A stretch of DNA of 43,818 nucleotides, taken from assembly GCA_023336205.1 (NCBI GenBank), contig JALQCR010000049.1, positions 1 to 43,818 on the forward strand, given 5' to 3'. The notes under the pieces were generated by a model, which did not search any database, was not told the DNA's origin, and saw nothing but the letters and a program-made list of their open reading frames with translations. Origin of the DNA: Pseudanabaena sp. Salubria-1 (GTDB lineage Bacteria; Cyanobacteriota; Cyanobacteriia; Pseudanabaenales; Pseudanabaenaceae). Position numbers and translations under genes: made by a program. Below, in pieces: positions 32,281 through 39,700 of this stretch (positions are counted from its first letter, which is position 1; each line of letters opens with the position of its first letter).

Positions 32281-33589
32281 ACTTGGGATAGTAAGAACGT
32301 TCATCTGTTAATGGTGGACGCAGCCAAAATCTGAGGGTATAGAATACTAATTCTTTAATTTCTGTCCACACTCGTTCAGATTTTACAAAAGCTTCGGCAT
32401 TAAACAGAAAATATTGTGGCTTGAGTTTAAACTGTTTACCGATTGGCCAAGGACATTGCTCACCAAGGTTACTGTGGCTATCAGATGGATAGCTAGCAGT
32501 GGTTAATGATGCATTAAGATCTTGATTTCTAAAAGACAAAAAGGCGCGAGTTGCTTCGATGGGAGACGTGATCAGCAATATCCTTCTACTGTTACGAGCA
32601 TCTTCAGCTATTAGCTTATTTTTTTCTAGAGATTTGATCAGCTTGCTAATTTCATCGCCGCTACTCCGCACCGTCATCCCTGATGGCTCAATAATTACAA
32701 ACGGACGAATCAAAGATATATTTGGGAAACTTGTTAAAGCACTACACATTTGATCGGCTTCGGTTAGATCTACTTGAGGAATGCCTTCACTAGGAGTAGC
32801 TAGATTGGTAAAGAACCCCTCATAGCGTGGGTCATATCTCAAGCCAATATTGGGTATACCTGCACGACTAGCGATCGCATCTCTGACATTTTCTTTAGTG
32901 CGCGTTGGCAGAGATTCTGGTGCGGTAAGACAGGCATATCCTTTTGTGGATGGGTAAGAGGTTCGCCTACCACCACTTAAGATGATGTATGGTTTTTTGG
33001 AGATTTCAGCCTCATTCCATAATCTGATGGCTTCTTGGAGCCGTGGTTCATAGGGAGGATTTTCCGCAAGTACAACAATGAGATCGTAAACTCCGCGCCT
33101 AAAATCCAGTAGTTCTTGTTCTGTTAAATTACGAACTGGGCGGCGATAAGACTGCTCGATCGCATTTGAGCCTTGTTGTTCTAAATAACAGGTAAATAGT
33201 TCTGAGGTAGCGTTGTTAGTGGCGATCGCAAAGATTAGTAAAACTATTAATATTTCTTTCCTAACTGTAGCAATTTTCTCAGTAGCGGCTTTATTGTCAA
33301 CTTTATCACCGCTTTTAATACTGACTTTTTTGAGCCTGAGCCAATAGTTAAAAAATAGCAATAGCAGTAAAAGTCCAACTAGCGTAAATGGGAACGTGAG
33401 AAACTCAACAACAGTTTTGGGGATCGGCTCTTCCACAAATCTGAAGTTCGCAAAAATGATCGCAATTAACGCTGTAAATATTACTAATCCAAAGAGACGA
33501 AACCAGTCCTTGGGAATAGCCCTAAACAGAATTACAAAAATTGGGATTGCAATAATCCAAATCAGAATATTGGTTAATAGATCAAACAC
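32279..33589 (-). CDS. YdcF/SanA-like DUF218 membrane protein
   Basis: About 436 residues from GTG 33589, preceded by GGAGGGG 4 nt upstream; a TTG 45 bp earlier lacks a Shine-Dalgarno and nearly touches a 28-bp hairpin. Four N-terminal TM segments (NILIWIIAIPIFVILFRAI; LFGLVIFTALIAIIFANF; FTLVGLLLLLLFFNYWL; EILIVLLIFAIATNNA) precede a DUF218-like domain with YDLIVVLAENPPYEPRLQEA and KPYIILSGGRRTSYP. DUF218 proteins such as ElyC and SanA affect envelope carbon-lipid and peptidoglycan balance. The domain has a large insert relative to YdcF. Exact function is not assigned. Confidence 0.78.
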   Translation of the reverse strand: MFDLLTNILIWIIAIPIFVILFRAIPKDWFRLFGLVIFTALIAIIFANFRFVEEPIPKTVVEFLTFPFTLVGLLLLLLFFNYWLRLKKVSIKSGDKVDNKAATEKIATVRKEILIVLLIFAIATNNATSELFTCYLEQQGSNAIEQSYRRPVRNLTEQELLDFRRGVYDLIVVLAENPPYEPRLQEAIRLWNEAEISKKPYIILSGGRRTSYPSTKGYACLTAPESLPTRTKENVRDAIASRAGIPNIGLRYDPRYEGFFTNLATPSEGIPQVDLTEADQMCSALTSFPNISLIRPFVIIEPSGMTVRSSGDEISKLIKSLEKNKLIAEDARNSRRILLITSPIEATRAFLSFRNQDLNASLTTASYPSDSHSNLGEQCPWPIGKQFKLKPQYFLFNAEAFVKSERVWTEIKELVFYTLRFWLRPPLTDERSYYPK

Positions 33590-33622
33590 TACCCCTCCAA
33601 AATTCTTTACTGTTGCTTGTTC

Positions 33623-33679
33623 AGTAAAAAACAAGAAAGAATAGGGCGCGTCGCGCCCTATTCTTTCTTGTTTTTTACT
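33623..33679. repeat. 28-bp perfect palindrome upstream of the DUF218 gene
   Basis: AGTAAAAAACAAGAAAGAAT...AGGGCGCG (33623-33650) pairs perfectly with 33652-33679 around a single T. It lies upstream of a leftward gene, so it is not that gene's terminator. Same class as the other long hairpins of this contig. Confidence 0.75.
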
Positions 33680-33851
33680 TGTGTCCCATACATCATGACG
33701 GCTATTAAAATGTGTCAGTGCAATATGCTAGTCAATAGGGTTACATCTGTAAAGGGTTTTAATCAGGTTTTATGAGACTTTTTCTGACAAACCTACAAAT
33801 TAGAGGTGGGACAAAGCGTTGTCTCTCATTTATAAGTTTTAAATAGGTTTT

Positions 33852-33887
33852 AATAGGAGAGGTACTTTGTGCCTCTCCTATTTTTTA
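33852..33887 (+). terminator. Strong terminator 11 bp before lipA (possible attenuator or sRNA end)
   Basis: AATAGGAGAGG pairs with CCTCTCCTATT around a 9-nt loop, followed by a T run that ends 11-12 nt before the lipA ATG. A second stem, GGGACAA-AGCG-TTGTCTC, lies upstream near 33808-33826. No coding frame covers 33680-33897. The arrangement suits a transcriptional attenuator of lipA or the 3' end of a small RNA. Confidence 0.65.
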
Positions 33888-33897
33888 TATCAACGAT

Positions 33898-34758
33898 ATG
33901 CCCGCCAAAGAAGAGTTACGTTTACCAAGTTGGTTGCGCCCACAAATCGGCAAAGCTAGTGAAATCTCTGAAGTTCAGCAAATTATTAAGCAGCGAGGGA
34001 TTCATACTATTTGTGAAGAGGGGCGCTGTCCTAATCGAGCGGAATGCTACGCCCAAAAGACAGCAACTTTTTTGTTGATGGGGCCAACTTGTACTCGTGC
34101 TTGTGGTTTTTGCCAAGTCGATAAAGGTCATCAACCGATGCCACTCGATCCTGATGAGGCGAGAAAAGTGGCGGAGGCAGTATGTTTATTGGGTTTAGAT
34201 TATGTAGTTCTGACTTCGGTAGCAAGAGACGATTTGGCGGATCAAGGAGCTAGCTGTTTTGTGGAAACGATGCAGGAGATTAGGCGATCGCGTCCAAATG
34301 CAAAAATCGAGGTATTAACTCCCGACTTTCGGGGCGATCGCCGTTGCATTGAGACGGTGGCTTTGGCTGAGCCTGTTTGCTATAACCATAATATTGAGAC
34401 AGTAAGACGTTTGCAGGGTAAAGTGCGGCGTGGTGCGAAGTATGAGCGATCGCTGTCGGTTTTGGCAATGGTGAAAGAGATCGATAATCGCATTATTACA
34501 AAGTCAGGACTCATGGTGGGGCATGGTGAGACCTTGGAGGAGCTAACTGAGACAATGCAAGATTTATATGATATTGGTTGTAGTTCCCTGACAATTGGAC
34601 AATATTTACGTCCTTCTCTAGAGCATTTGCCTGTGCAGAAATATTGGACTCCTGATGAGTTTGAAGAGTTAGGAGCGATCGCAAAACAGATTGGGTTTGC
34701 CCATGTGCGATCGGGAGCTTTGGTACGGAGTTCTTATCATGCCAGCCAAACTGTATAA
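33898..34758 (+). CDS. lipA: Lipoyl synthase (cyanobacterial LipA2-type)
   Basis: 286 residues. The auxiliary cluster motif is C39-x4-C44-x5-C50 (CEEGRCPNRAEC) and the radical SAM motif C65-x3-C69-x2-C72 (CTRACGFC). The C-terminal RSSYHA supplies the serine ligand region. It inserts two sulfurs into octanoyl-protein to make the lipoyl cofactor of 2-oxoacid dehydrogenases and the glycine cleavage H protein. The GFCQVDKGH and YNHNIETVRRLQG segments fit the second LipA paralogue of cyanobacteria. No Shine-Dalgarno is seen just before the ATG; the nearest AGGAG is locked in the upstream hairpin. Confidence 0.95.
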   Translation: MPAKEELRLPSWLRPQIGKASEISEVQQIIKQRGIHTICEEGRCPNRAECYAQKTATFLLMGPTCTRACGFCQVDKGHQPMPLDPDEARKVAEAVCLLGLDYVVLTSVARDDLADQGASCFVETMQEIRRSRPNAKIEVLTPDFRGDRRCIETVALAEPVCYNHNIETVRRLQGKVRRGAKYERSLSVLAMVKEIDNRIITKSGLMVGHGETLEELTETMQDLYDIGCSSLTIGQYLRPSLEHLPVQKYWTPDEFEELGAIAKQIGFAHVRSGALVRSSYHASQTV

Positions 34759-34787
34759 AAGGTGGTGCGAAGCATCACCTTTTATAC
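34753..34787 (+). terminator. Terminator of lipA
   Basis: GTATAAAAGGTGGTGC pairs with GCATCACCTTTTATAC around GAA, with one wobble, overlapping the lipA stop. The remainder to 35014 holds two more inverted repeats: GCGGGTAAATGG/CCATTTCCCGC (about 34808-34844) and GTGAAGTTG/CAACTTCAC (about 34987-35018). No gene is seen there. Confidence 0.75.
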
Positions 34788-35014
34788 GAAATTACGCGAA
34801 AAAAAAGCGGGTAAATGGCAACGTCAGTAAATCCATTTCCCGCTAACTCTTGTTCAATGAAACAATTGAGACGCATATATAACTTCCCACGAAGCTAAAA
34901 GGGTTTTCATCGGCTAAAGCGCTTATTTGAAATGCTTTCTATATAAGCATTTTGGCTTGATTCACCAAATCAAGTCTGCAAATGTGTGAAGTTGCGCTCC
35001 TGCGGGGAACAACT

Positions 35015-36172
35015 TCACTTATACCAAATACTCTCGATGCGATCGCTAATAGCTATAGCAATATCGTGAGTTTCTGCCAAAATCGTAACGTGACCAAGCT
35101 TGCGCCCAATAGCCGATCGCGTTTTGTTATACCAATGTATGTGTGTATTCGGGAAGCTTGCGATCGCAGCGCGTTTGTCTAAATAATCAGCATCTATACC
35201 TGTAGCATTCTCAAAACCCAGCAAATTGACCATTACAGCCACAGGTGCAAGCATCGACACATTACCGAGTTGCCTTCCACTGACGACGCGAAGTAGCTGC
35301 TCAAATTGCGAAGTTTGACAGCCTTCAATGGTGTAATGTCCTGAATTATGGGTGCGCGGTGCAATTTCGTTAACGCTGACTTCCCCCTCGGCGGTCAAAA
35401 AGAATTCGATCCCAAATACGCCGATCGCATCTAGTGTTGTCACAATTTGCTTGGCAATAGTTTCTATTTTTTTGCCAGTTGTTTCATCGATACGAGCAGG
35501 AGCGATCGTGCGGCGACAGACTTGATTCGTTTGCAGAGTCTCGACAACGGGATAAATGACGATCTCTCCTGATTCCGATCGCGCCACAATCACAGCAAGT
35601 TCGCGTTCAAAGGGAATGAAAGCTTCTGCGATCGCAGGTAATTTATGCATACTTTCCCAAGCTGCTCGTAATTCCATTTCATTGGTAATTACCCAAGTTC
35701 CTTTGCCGTCATAGCCATGTCGTCGAGCTTTGAGAACTAAGGGATAGCCGAGATGATCGGCAGATGCTAAAAGTTCTAATTCTGTTTCAACATTATAAAA
35801 TTCTGGTGTGGGAATCTGATGATCGCGGAAATGTTGGCGTTGATTGAGCTTATCGACGGAAATCGCCAAAGTTTCTAGCTTTGGCAAAAATAACAAGCCG
35901 CCATCGCCAGCTTGATTAACTAGATCTTGCAGAGCCGCGAGATCGACAAATTCATTCTCAAAGGTAATCACTTGGCAATTTTCTGCGAGCTTGGCTGTGG
36001 CATTAGCGTCAGCAACTTTTCCATAAATTACGCGATCGGCTACAGGTACGGCTGAGTCTTCAGGGCTTGCTGCTTGAACAGCTATCTCAAGACCAAGATC
36101 TTTGGATGCGATCGCCATCATCCACGCAAGTTGTCCGCCACCAATCACCCCGATTTTTTGCCGAGTAGCCAC
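35015..36172 (-). CDS. purK: N5-carboxyaminoimidazole ribonucleotide synthase
   Basis: 385 residues with the ATP-grasp PurK layout: N-terminal GVIGGGQLAWMMAIASKDLG, central VLKARRHGYDGKGTW (ATP-binding loop) and EAFIPFERELAVIVARS, then EIAPRTHNSGHYTIEGCQTS (metal and substrate site). PurK converts AIR, ATP and bicarbonate to N5-CAIR in de novo purine synthesis. Length and motifs are complete. No purE is adjacent. Confidence 0.95.
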   Translation of the reverse strand: MATRQKIGVIGGGQLAWMMAIASKDLGLEIAVQAASPEDSAVPVADRVIYGKVADANATAKLAENCQVITFENEFVDLAALQDLVNQAGDGGLLFLPKLETLAISVDKLNQRQHFRDHQIPTPEFYNVETELELLASADHLGYPLVLKARRHGYDGKGTWVITNEMELRAAWESMHKLPAIAEAFIPFERELAVIVARSESGEIVIYPVVETLQTNQVCRRTIAPARIDETTGKKIETIAKQIVTTLDAIGVFGIEFFLTAEGEVSVNEIAPRTHNSGHYTIEGCQTSQFEQLLRVVSGRQLGNVSMLAPVAVMVNLLGFENATGIDADYLDKRAAIASFPNTHIHWYNKTRSAIGRKLGHVTILAETHDIAIAISDRIESIWYK

Positions 36173-36258
36173 TACAAAATCCCTAAATCAATCTAAACCA
36201 CAATTCTAGGTTACCGTGAGATTGGTGCTAATGAGTCCCTAGCCCATTGCTGTAGATC

Positions 36259-37308
36259 TCAATCTGTTAAGTCATTGCTTTCCGTTTCTATCATTTCGAC
36301 TGTTGCCAATTCTGCTTCTAATTGTTCGATGCTTGGTAAGACATTCTGCAAAGATGCTGGTAACTCGTGCTTGTATTGAGAAACTGCAATGGGTTTGTTT
36401 ACATCTCGTAGCGCATATTCCGCGACTGTTTGATTTCGTGACTTGCACAAGATGATGCCAATTGTCGGTTTATCGTCAGGATGCCGCAGCAAATCATCGA
36501 CTACGGATACATAAAAGCTCATTTTGCCTGAATATTCAGGTTTAAAATTTGTCGTCTTTAGGTCAATGACAATGTAGCAGCGTAGTTTCAGATGGTAAAA
36601 CAAGAGGTCAATATAAAAATCTTCGCCGCCTACTTCCAAATGGTACTGACTACCAACAAAAGCAAATCCTGTCCCAAGTTCCAATAAGAAGGTACGAATG
36701 CGCTCAAGTAAGGCTTTCTCTAGATCTCGCTCCTGAGCATTTTGCGCCAAACTTAAGAAATCAAATGTGTAGGGATCTTTAATCAGTTGTTGGGCTAAAT
36801 CAGATTGTGGTTGGGGCAAGGTTAAATCAAAATTGGTAATTGCTTTACCTTGTCTTTGGTAGAGTTTCGTTTCAATCTGGTGTTCTAATACGGCACGACT
36901 CCAACCATTAGCGATCGCCTGTCGAGCATACCAAAGCCTTTCTTTGTAACCAGTTGCTTTGTCCAACAACCGTAGATTGTGTCCCCAAGGAATTTGTCCA
37001 ACAACCTGTTGGACTATTTGCTCGTCCACCCAAGCTTCAGCAAAAGCTCTCATATAAAGCAAGTTTGTACGAGAAAAGCCCTTCATTTCGGGAAATTCTT
37101 GTTTGAGGTCTTTGGCTATGCGATCGATTACCTTGGTTCCCCAACCTTCTTGTCCCTGTCGCTGCAAAATTTCGCGCCCGATTTGCCAATAGAGTAATAC
37201 CAATTCTCGGTTTACGGCTAAGGCGGCGTTAATTTGTGCTGAACGTATGCGACTTTTTAGATCTCGCAATAGTTGCTCGTAGTCTGCGGGGACAATTTGA
37301 TTAGGCAT
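36259..37308 (-). CDS. DUF1016/YhcG-type PD-(D/E)XK nuclease
   Basis: 349 residues. The N-terminal DUF1016 domain is clear (INAALAVNRELVLLYWQIGR; EFPEMKGFSRTNLLYMRAFA). The C-terminal nuclease shows DFYIDLLFYHLKLRCYIVID followed by LKTTNFKPEYSGKMSFYV, with D and D-x-K type residues of the PD-(D/E)XK fold. Members are linked to mobile defence islands and recombination-promoting nucleases; no precise role is established here. First gene of the accessory island, separated from purK by 86 bp. A conserved 26-nt motif (37336-37361) lies 28 bp upstream of its start. Confidence 0.88.
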   Translation of the reverse strand: MPNQIVPADYEQLLRDLKSRIRSAQINAALAVNRELVLLYWQIGREILQRQGQEGWGTKVIDRIAKDLKQEFPEMKGFSRTNLLYMRAFAEAWVDEQIVQQVVGQIPWGHNLRLLDKATGYKERLWYARQAIANGWSRAVLEHQIETKLYQRQGKAITNFDLTLPQPQSDLAQQLIKDPYTFDFLSLAQNAQERDLEKALLERIRTFLLELGTGFAFVGSQYHLEVGGEDFYIDLLFYHLKLRCYIVIDLKTTNFKPEYSGKMSFYVSVVDDLLRHPDDKPTIGIILCKSRNQTVAEYALRDVNKPIAVSQYKHELPASLQNVLPSIEQLEAELATVEMIETESNDLTD

Positions 37309-37335
37309 AAATCTGAGAATGGAATATTACAAGTC

Positions 37336-37361
37336 GCGATGCTACTTTCATATTTTGCCAT
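37336..37361 (-). repeat. Conserved 26-nt upstream motif, copy 1
   Basis: On the minus strand ATGGCAAAATATGAAAGTAG then CATCGC. The same sequence occurs upstream of the MNT gene (38104-38130) and, more diverged, upstream of the antitoxin-like gene (39337-39363), always on the strand of the following gene. Confidence 0.8.
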
Positions 37362-37371
37362 CTAGCGATCG

Positions 37372-37755
37372 TTACAAAATCTCTAGGTATTGTCTTATTA
37401 CTTGACGAATCTGGGTACAGTCAGAAAAAGCATCATTAGCAATTGTTTGGTCGGCAGATATGCCAGGGTATCGGAACTCAACAGCATAAACTGTTAGCTC
37501 ATCAAGGTTATTTCGTAGATCTTCCCAACTTGGTTCCATTGTCAAGAATGCATCTAACAATTTCGTTAGGTCATGAGTTCTACCAAAGGCAATATTGTTT
37601 TCTTGCAGACAGGCTTTTAAGTATTTCTCTATGCATTACTGACTATGGAAGCAGACGGCATCATAGTTTGGGTTGTTTTCAACATCGATTTCTCTTTGGG
37701 CAGTTGCGAAGTCACCTTCTGCTTTATCAACCCACTCTTGTGTGATTGGTTTCAT
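37372..37755 (-). pseudogene. HEPN-domain protein with an internal nonsense codon
   Basis: From the ATG at 37755 one frame reads MKPITQEWVDKAEGDFATAQ and on to CFHSQ, then TAA at 37636-37638 (codon 40), then CIEKYLKACLQENN and GRTHDLTKLLDAF to the stop at 37372. Normal HEPN proteins have FHxQQCxEKYLKA here, so a single CAA-to-TAA change explains the break. Restored length is 127 residues, usual for COG2250-type HEPN proteins. It overlaps the upstream nucleotidyltransferase gene by 29 nt, the classic MNT-HEPN toxin-antitoxin order. Functional loss is likely unless the stop is read through or is a sequence error. Confidence 0.85.
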
Positions 37756-38056
37756 AGAGAATACGACCTCTTTGGAGAATGTCTTGAATAAAAAAATCAC
37801 CCATCTCTAAACGCTGTTGAATTTGTTTGGAAGTTCGAGCGATTAAATCCAGTGAGAAGGTAGGTCTGAGCTTTTTACGGATTTCGATCACTTTATAAAC
37901 TGGTAGTCCTTCAAAAGGCAATATCACCAGTAAATCAACGTCGGAGTCTTGATTTGGTTGACCATAGGCATAGGAACCAAACAGAATAATCTGATCGGGC
38001 TGAAACTGCTCGACAATCTGTTGGCTAAATGCTTGGATTTGGCTATGGCTAATCAT
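37727..38056 (-). CDS. Minimal nucleotidyltransferase (MNT) of a HEPN-MNT pair
   Basis: 109 residues with the nucleotidyltransferase signature LFGSYAYGQPNQDSDVDLLV, giving GSx10D-x-D and a third acidic residue in SLDLIA. In HEPN-MNT systems such proteins AMPylate or otherwise silence the HEPN RNase partner. The frame is intact while its partner is broken, so it may be an orphan antitoxin. Copy 2 of the upstream motif lies 48-74 bp before its start. Confidence 0.88.
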   Translation of the reverse strand: MISHSQIQAFSQQIVEQFQPDQIILFGSYAYGQPNQDSDVDLLVILPFEGLPVYKVIEIRKKLRPTFSLDLIARTSKQIQQRLEMGDFFIQDILQRGRILYETNHTRVG

Positions 38057-38103
38057 TTTGACTAAAGATTAATAGCTTAATTCGTTTTTATAATAACATT
38101 AGG

Positions 38104-38130
38104 GCGATCGCTACTTTCATATTTTGCCAT
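38104..38130 (-). repeat. Conserved upstream motif, copy 2
   Basis: Plus-strand GCGATCGCTACTTTCATATT then TTGCCAT, matching copy 1 except for the loss of one C in copy 1. It includes the HIP1 octamer. Confidence 0.85.
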
Positions 38131-38266
38131 AGGTTAGCAAACATTCAGGTTGACTTCTCTCTGACCCAGTGATCGCTTAATGGCATTTCAAATTTGTACT
38201 GGTTATTGACTTTCTCGATATTGCGCTATCCTAAATAAAGTTTCTTAGAAAGATACGAGGTGAGAA

Positions 38267-38587
38267 ATGATTAGCCAAGTAATGGTGCAGCCATCGTCAC
38301 TTATACCTGTAGGGATGAATATTGTTCCTTTAGGTAATGTCTTTCTATTTCATCTGACTGATGACTTGCAAGATCGCCTAGAAAATCTTTTAGATCGAAA
38401 GAAAGCAGATGCTCTTACCAATGAGCAAATTGCTGAACTTGAAGGTATTACTGAACTATCTCGCATCTTTACTCTGATTAATGCCCAAATAGCTGAAAAA
38501 GCCGCATGGTGTCCCCTCAAGCCAGAAAATTTGTTCGAGAACGCGCCAGAAGTCTCTGTGAATAATGCCATTCGCCAGAATATCTAA
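38267..38587 (+). CDS. Small cyanobacterial protein, possibly N-terminal part of a larger family
   Basis: 106 residues. HLTDDLQDRLENLLDRKKAD and LTNEQIAELEGITELSRIFT form a helical body, and the end AAWCPLKPENLFENAP is a motif I recall from small cyanobacterial proteins that are often encoded just before an HNH endonuclease gene. No HNH gene follows here; the next gene is a PIN toxin on the other strand. GAGGTGAG precedes the ATG by a few bases and supports the start. No function assigned. Confidence 0.6.
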   Translation: MISQVMVQPSSLIPVGMNIVPLGNVFLFHLTDDLQDRLENLLDRKKADALTNEQIAELEGITELSRIFTLINAQIAEKAAWCPLKPENLFENAPEVSVNNAIRQNI

Positions 38588-38661
38588 ATAGCGATCGCTT
38601 TACAATGGAACATCTTCTACCACAATCTTTGGGTGGTACTGATGATGTGGAAAATCTTGCA

Positions 38662-39072
38662 TTAGCTCTTTTCATTCCGCCAGTTCTGAATTTGCAGATT
38701 TGGGATTCTTTCAAATTCGCGAACGTTAGCAGTTACAAGAATTAGATTATGTGTTATTGCTGTTGCCCCAATGAGGACATCATAAGCACCTATTGGTGTT
38801 CCAGCCTGTTTTAGGAAATTCCTAATTTGAGCAGTTTGCTTTGCTTCTTCTTCGCCAAAAGTCAAAATGGTAACTGAACTAAGAAATGAGTCTATCAGTG
38901 GCTGAATTTTGACTGCACGCTGTGGATTATTGGCTAATCCATATTTCAGTTCCATGGACGTTATCGCTGAAACGGCAATGTCTTCAGGAGAAATTGACTT
39001 TAATCTCTGTGATGTATCTGCGTCACCTTTTACAAAGTCACTGACTACACAAGTATCTAGTAAATATCGCAT
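38662..39072 (-). CDS. vapC: VapC-type PIN-domain ribonuclease toxin
   Basis: 136 residues of the PIN fold with conserved acidic residues D6 (MRYLLDTCVVSDF), E41 (SAITSMELKYG) and D98 (GAYDVLIGATA), plus TANVREFERIPNL near the fourth site. VapC toxins cleave tRNA or rRNA and are held inactive by a cognate antitoxin. The gene directly upstream (29 bp) is the likely antitoxin. All active-site residues are present. Confidence 0.9.
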   Translation of the reverse strand: MRYLLDTCVVSDFVKGDADTSQRLKSISPEDIAVSAITSMELKYGLANNPQRAVKIQPLIDSFLSSVTILTFGEEEAKQTAQIRNFLKQAGTPIGAYDVLIGATAITHNLILVTANVREFERIPNLQIQNWRNEKS

Positions 39073-39100
39073 AAATAAAAATTTACAAATTCAAACAAAT

Positions 39101-39316
39101 TTAAAGCGTTATTTCTTGGGGAGGTAGTAGCTCCTCTCGATAGGACTCAAAGGTAATACTTTCGGCAAAACCCTGATGTTGCAAAATGAGATCTGACCAA
39201 GTAGTAATCTTATTTTCTAGAAAGGTAACAAATACAGTGCTTTCGAGAATACCTTGTGGCACTTCAGTAAGACGAATTTGCCCATTTTTATAAATTCCCT
39301 GTACGGTTTTGAGCAT
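39101..39316 (-). CDS. Probable antitoxin of the VapC pair
   Basis: 71 residues. The N-terminus MLKTVQGIYKNGQIRLTEVP resembles the beta-rich start of cyanobacterial antitoxin-like proteins (DUF104-like), and the C-terminal half (WSDLILQHQGFAESITFESY) would wrap the toxin. GGAGG lies 6 nt upstream of the ATG. Gene order antitoxin-toxin with a 28-nt gap is typical. The family assignment is tentative. Confidence 0.65.
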   Translation of the reverse strand: MLKTVQGIYKNGQIRLTEVPQGILESTVFVTFLENKITTWSDLILQHQGFAESITFESYREELLPPQEITL

Positions 39317-39336
39317 GGGTTAACCTCCAAAATTGC

Positions 39337-39363
39337 GCGATCGCTACTCTCCCATTCTGCCAT
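39337..39363 (-). repeat. Conserved upstream motif, copy 3 (diverged)
   Basis: Plus-strand GCGATCGCTACTCTCCCATT then CTGCCAT, with four differences from copy 2, 20 bp before the start of the antitoxin-like gene. Confidence 0.7.
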
Positions 39364-39397
39364 ATTCAGAAAAAGATGGTTGAGGATGAAGAGATTG

Positions 39398-39459
39398 AGA
39401 TCCCCGACTTTTTCTACACCTTACAAAATCGATATGCGACTCAAAAAAGTCGGGGATCT
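39398..39459. repeat. 62-bp palindromic repeat with 16-bp arms
   Basis: AGATCCCCGACTTTTT (39398-39413) and AAAAAGTCGGGGATCT (39444-39459) are perfect inverted repeats around a 30-bp loop. This type of palindrome is common in cyanobacterial spacers. It lies just upstream of the surviving part of the decayed Trypco-like gene. Confidence 0.8.
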
Positions 39460-39466
39460 GGACAGG

Positions 39467-39700
39467 GAGAATTTTTTGTTCTATGGGAATGGGTTGCTGA
39501 ATGCTCTGAAGAATGTGGCTGTGATGAAGGTGAATAAGGTGACGCTGGAGTTGGGGATTAAGGTTGGTGGAAAGATGGGTATTTCTTTTGTGACGGAGTG
39601 AACGGCGGAGAGTAATCTGAAGGTTACGGTGGAATGTTCGTTTTCAGTAAAGAAAGAAGTGGGTGAAAGGAAATCAGGGCAATTTAGATTTATTCCATAG
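39467..39700 (+). pseudogene. Decayed Trypco-like gene (second copy of the trypsin co-occurring family)
   Basis: The frame reads LLNALKNVAVMKVNKVTLEL and GIKVGGKMGISFVTE, then TGA (39599-39601), then TAESNLKVTVECSF and on to a TAG at 39698. Without the stop this matches the C-terminal half of small trypsin co-occurring (Trypco, CU044_2847-like) proteins, where a glycine is expected at the stop (GGA to TGA). No start or N-terminal half survives. It converges on, and slightly overlaps, the protease-nSTAND gene. Confidence 0.6.

Noticed and set aside
34788..35014. Possible tRNA or structured RNA after lipA
   Set aside because: Only simple inverted repeats are present; no tRNA cloverleaf or TTCGA arm was found.
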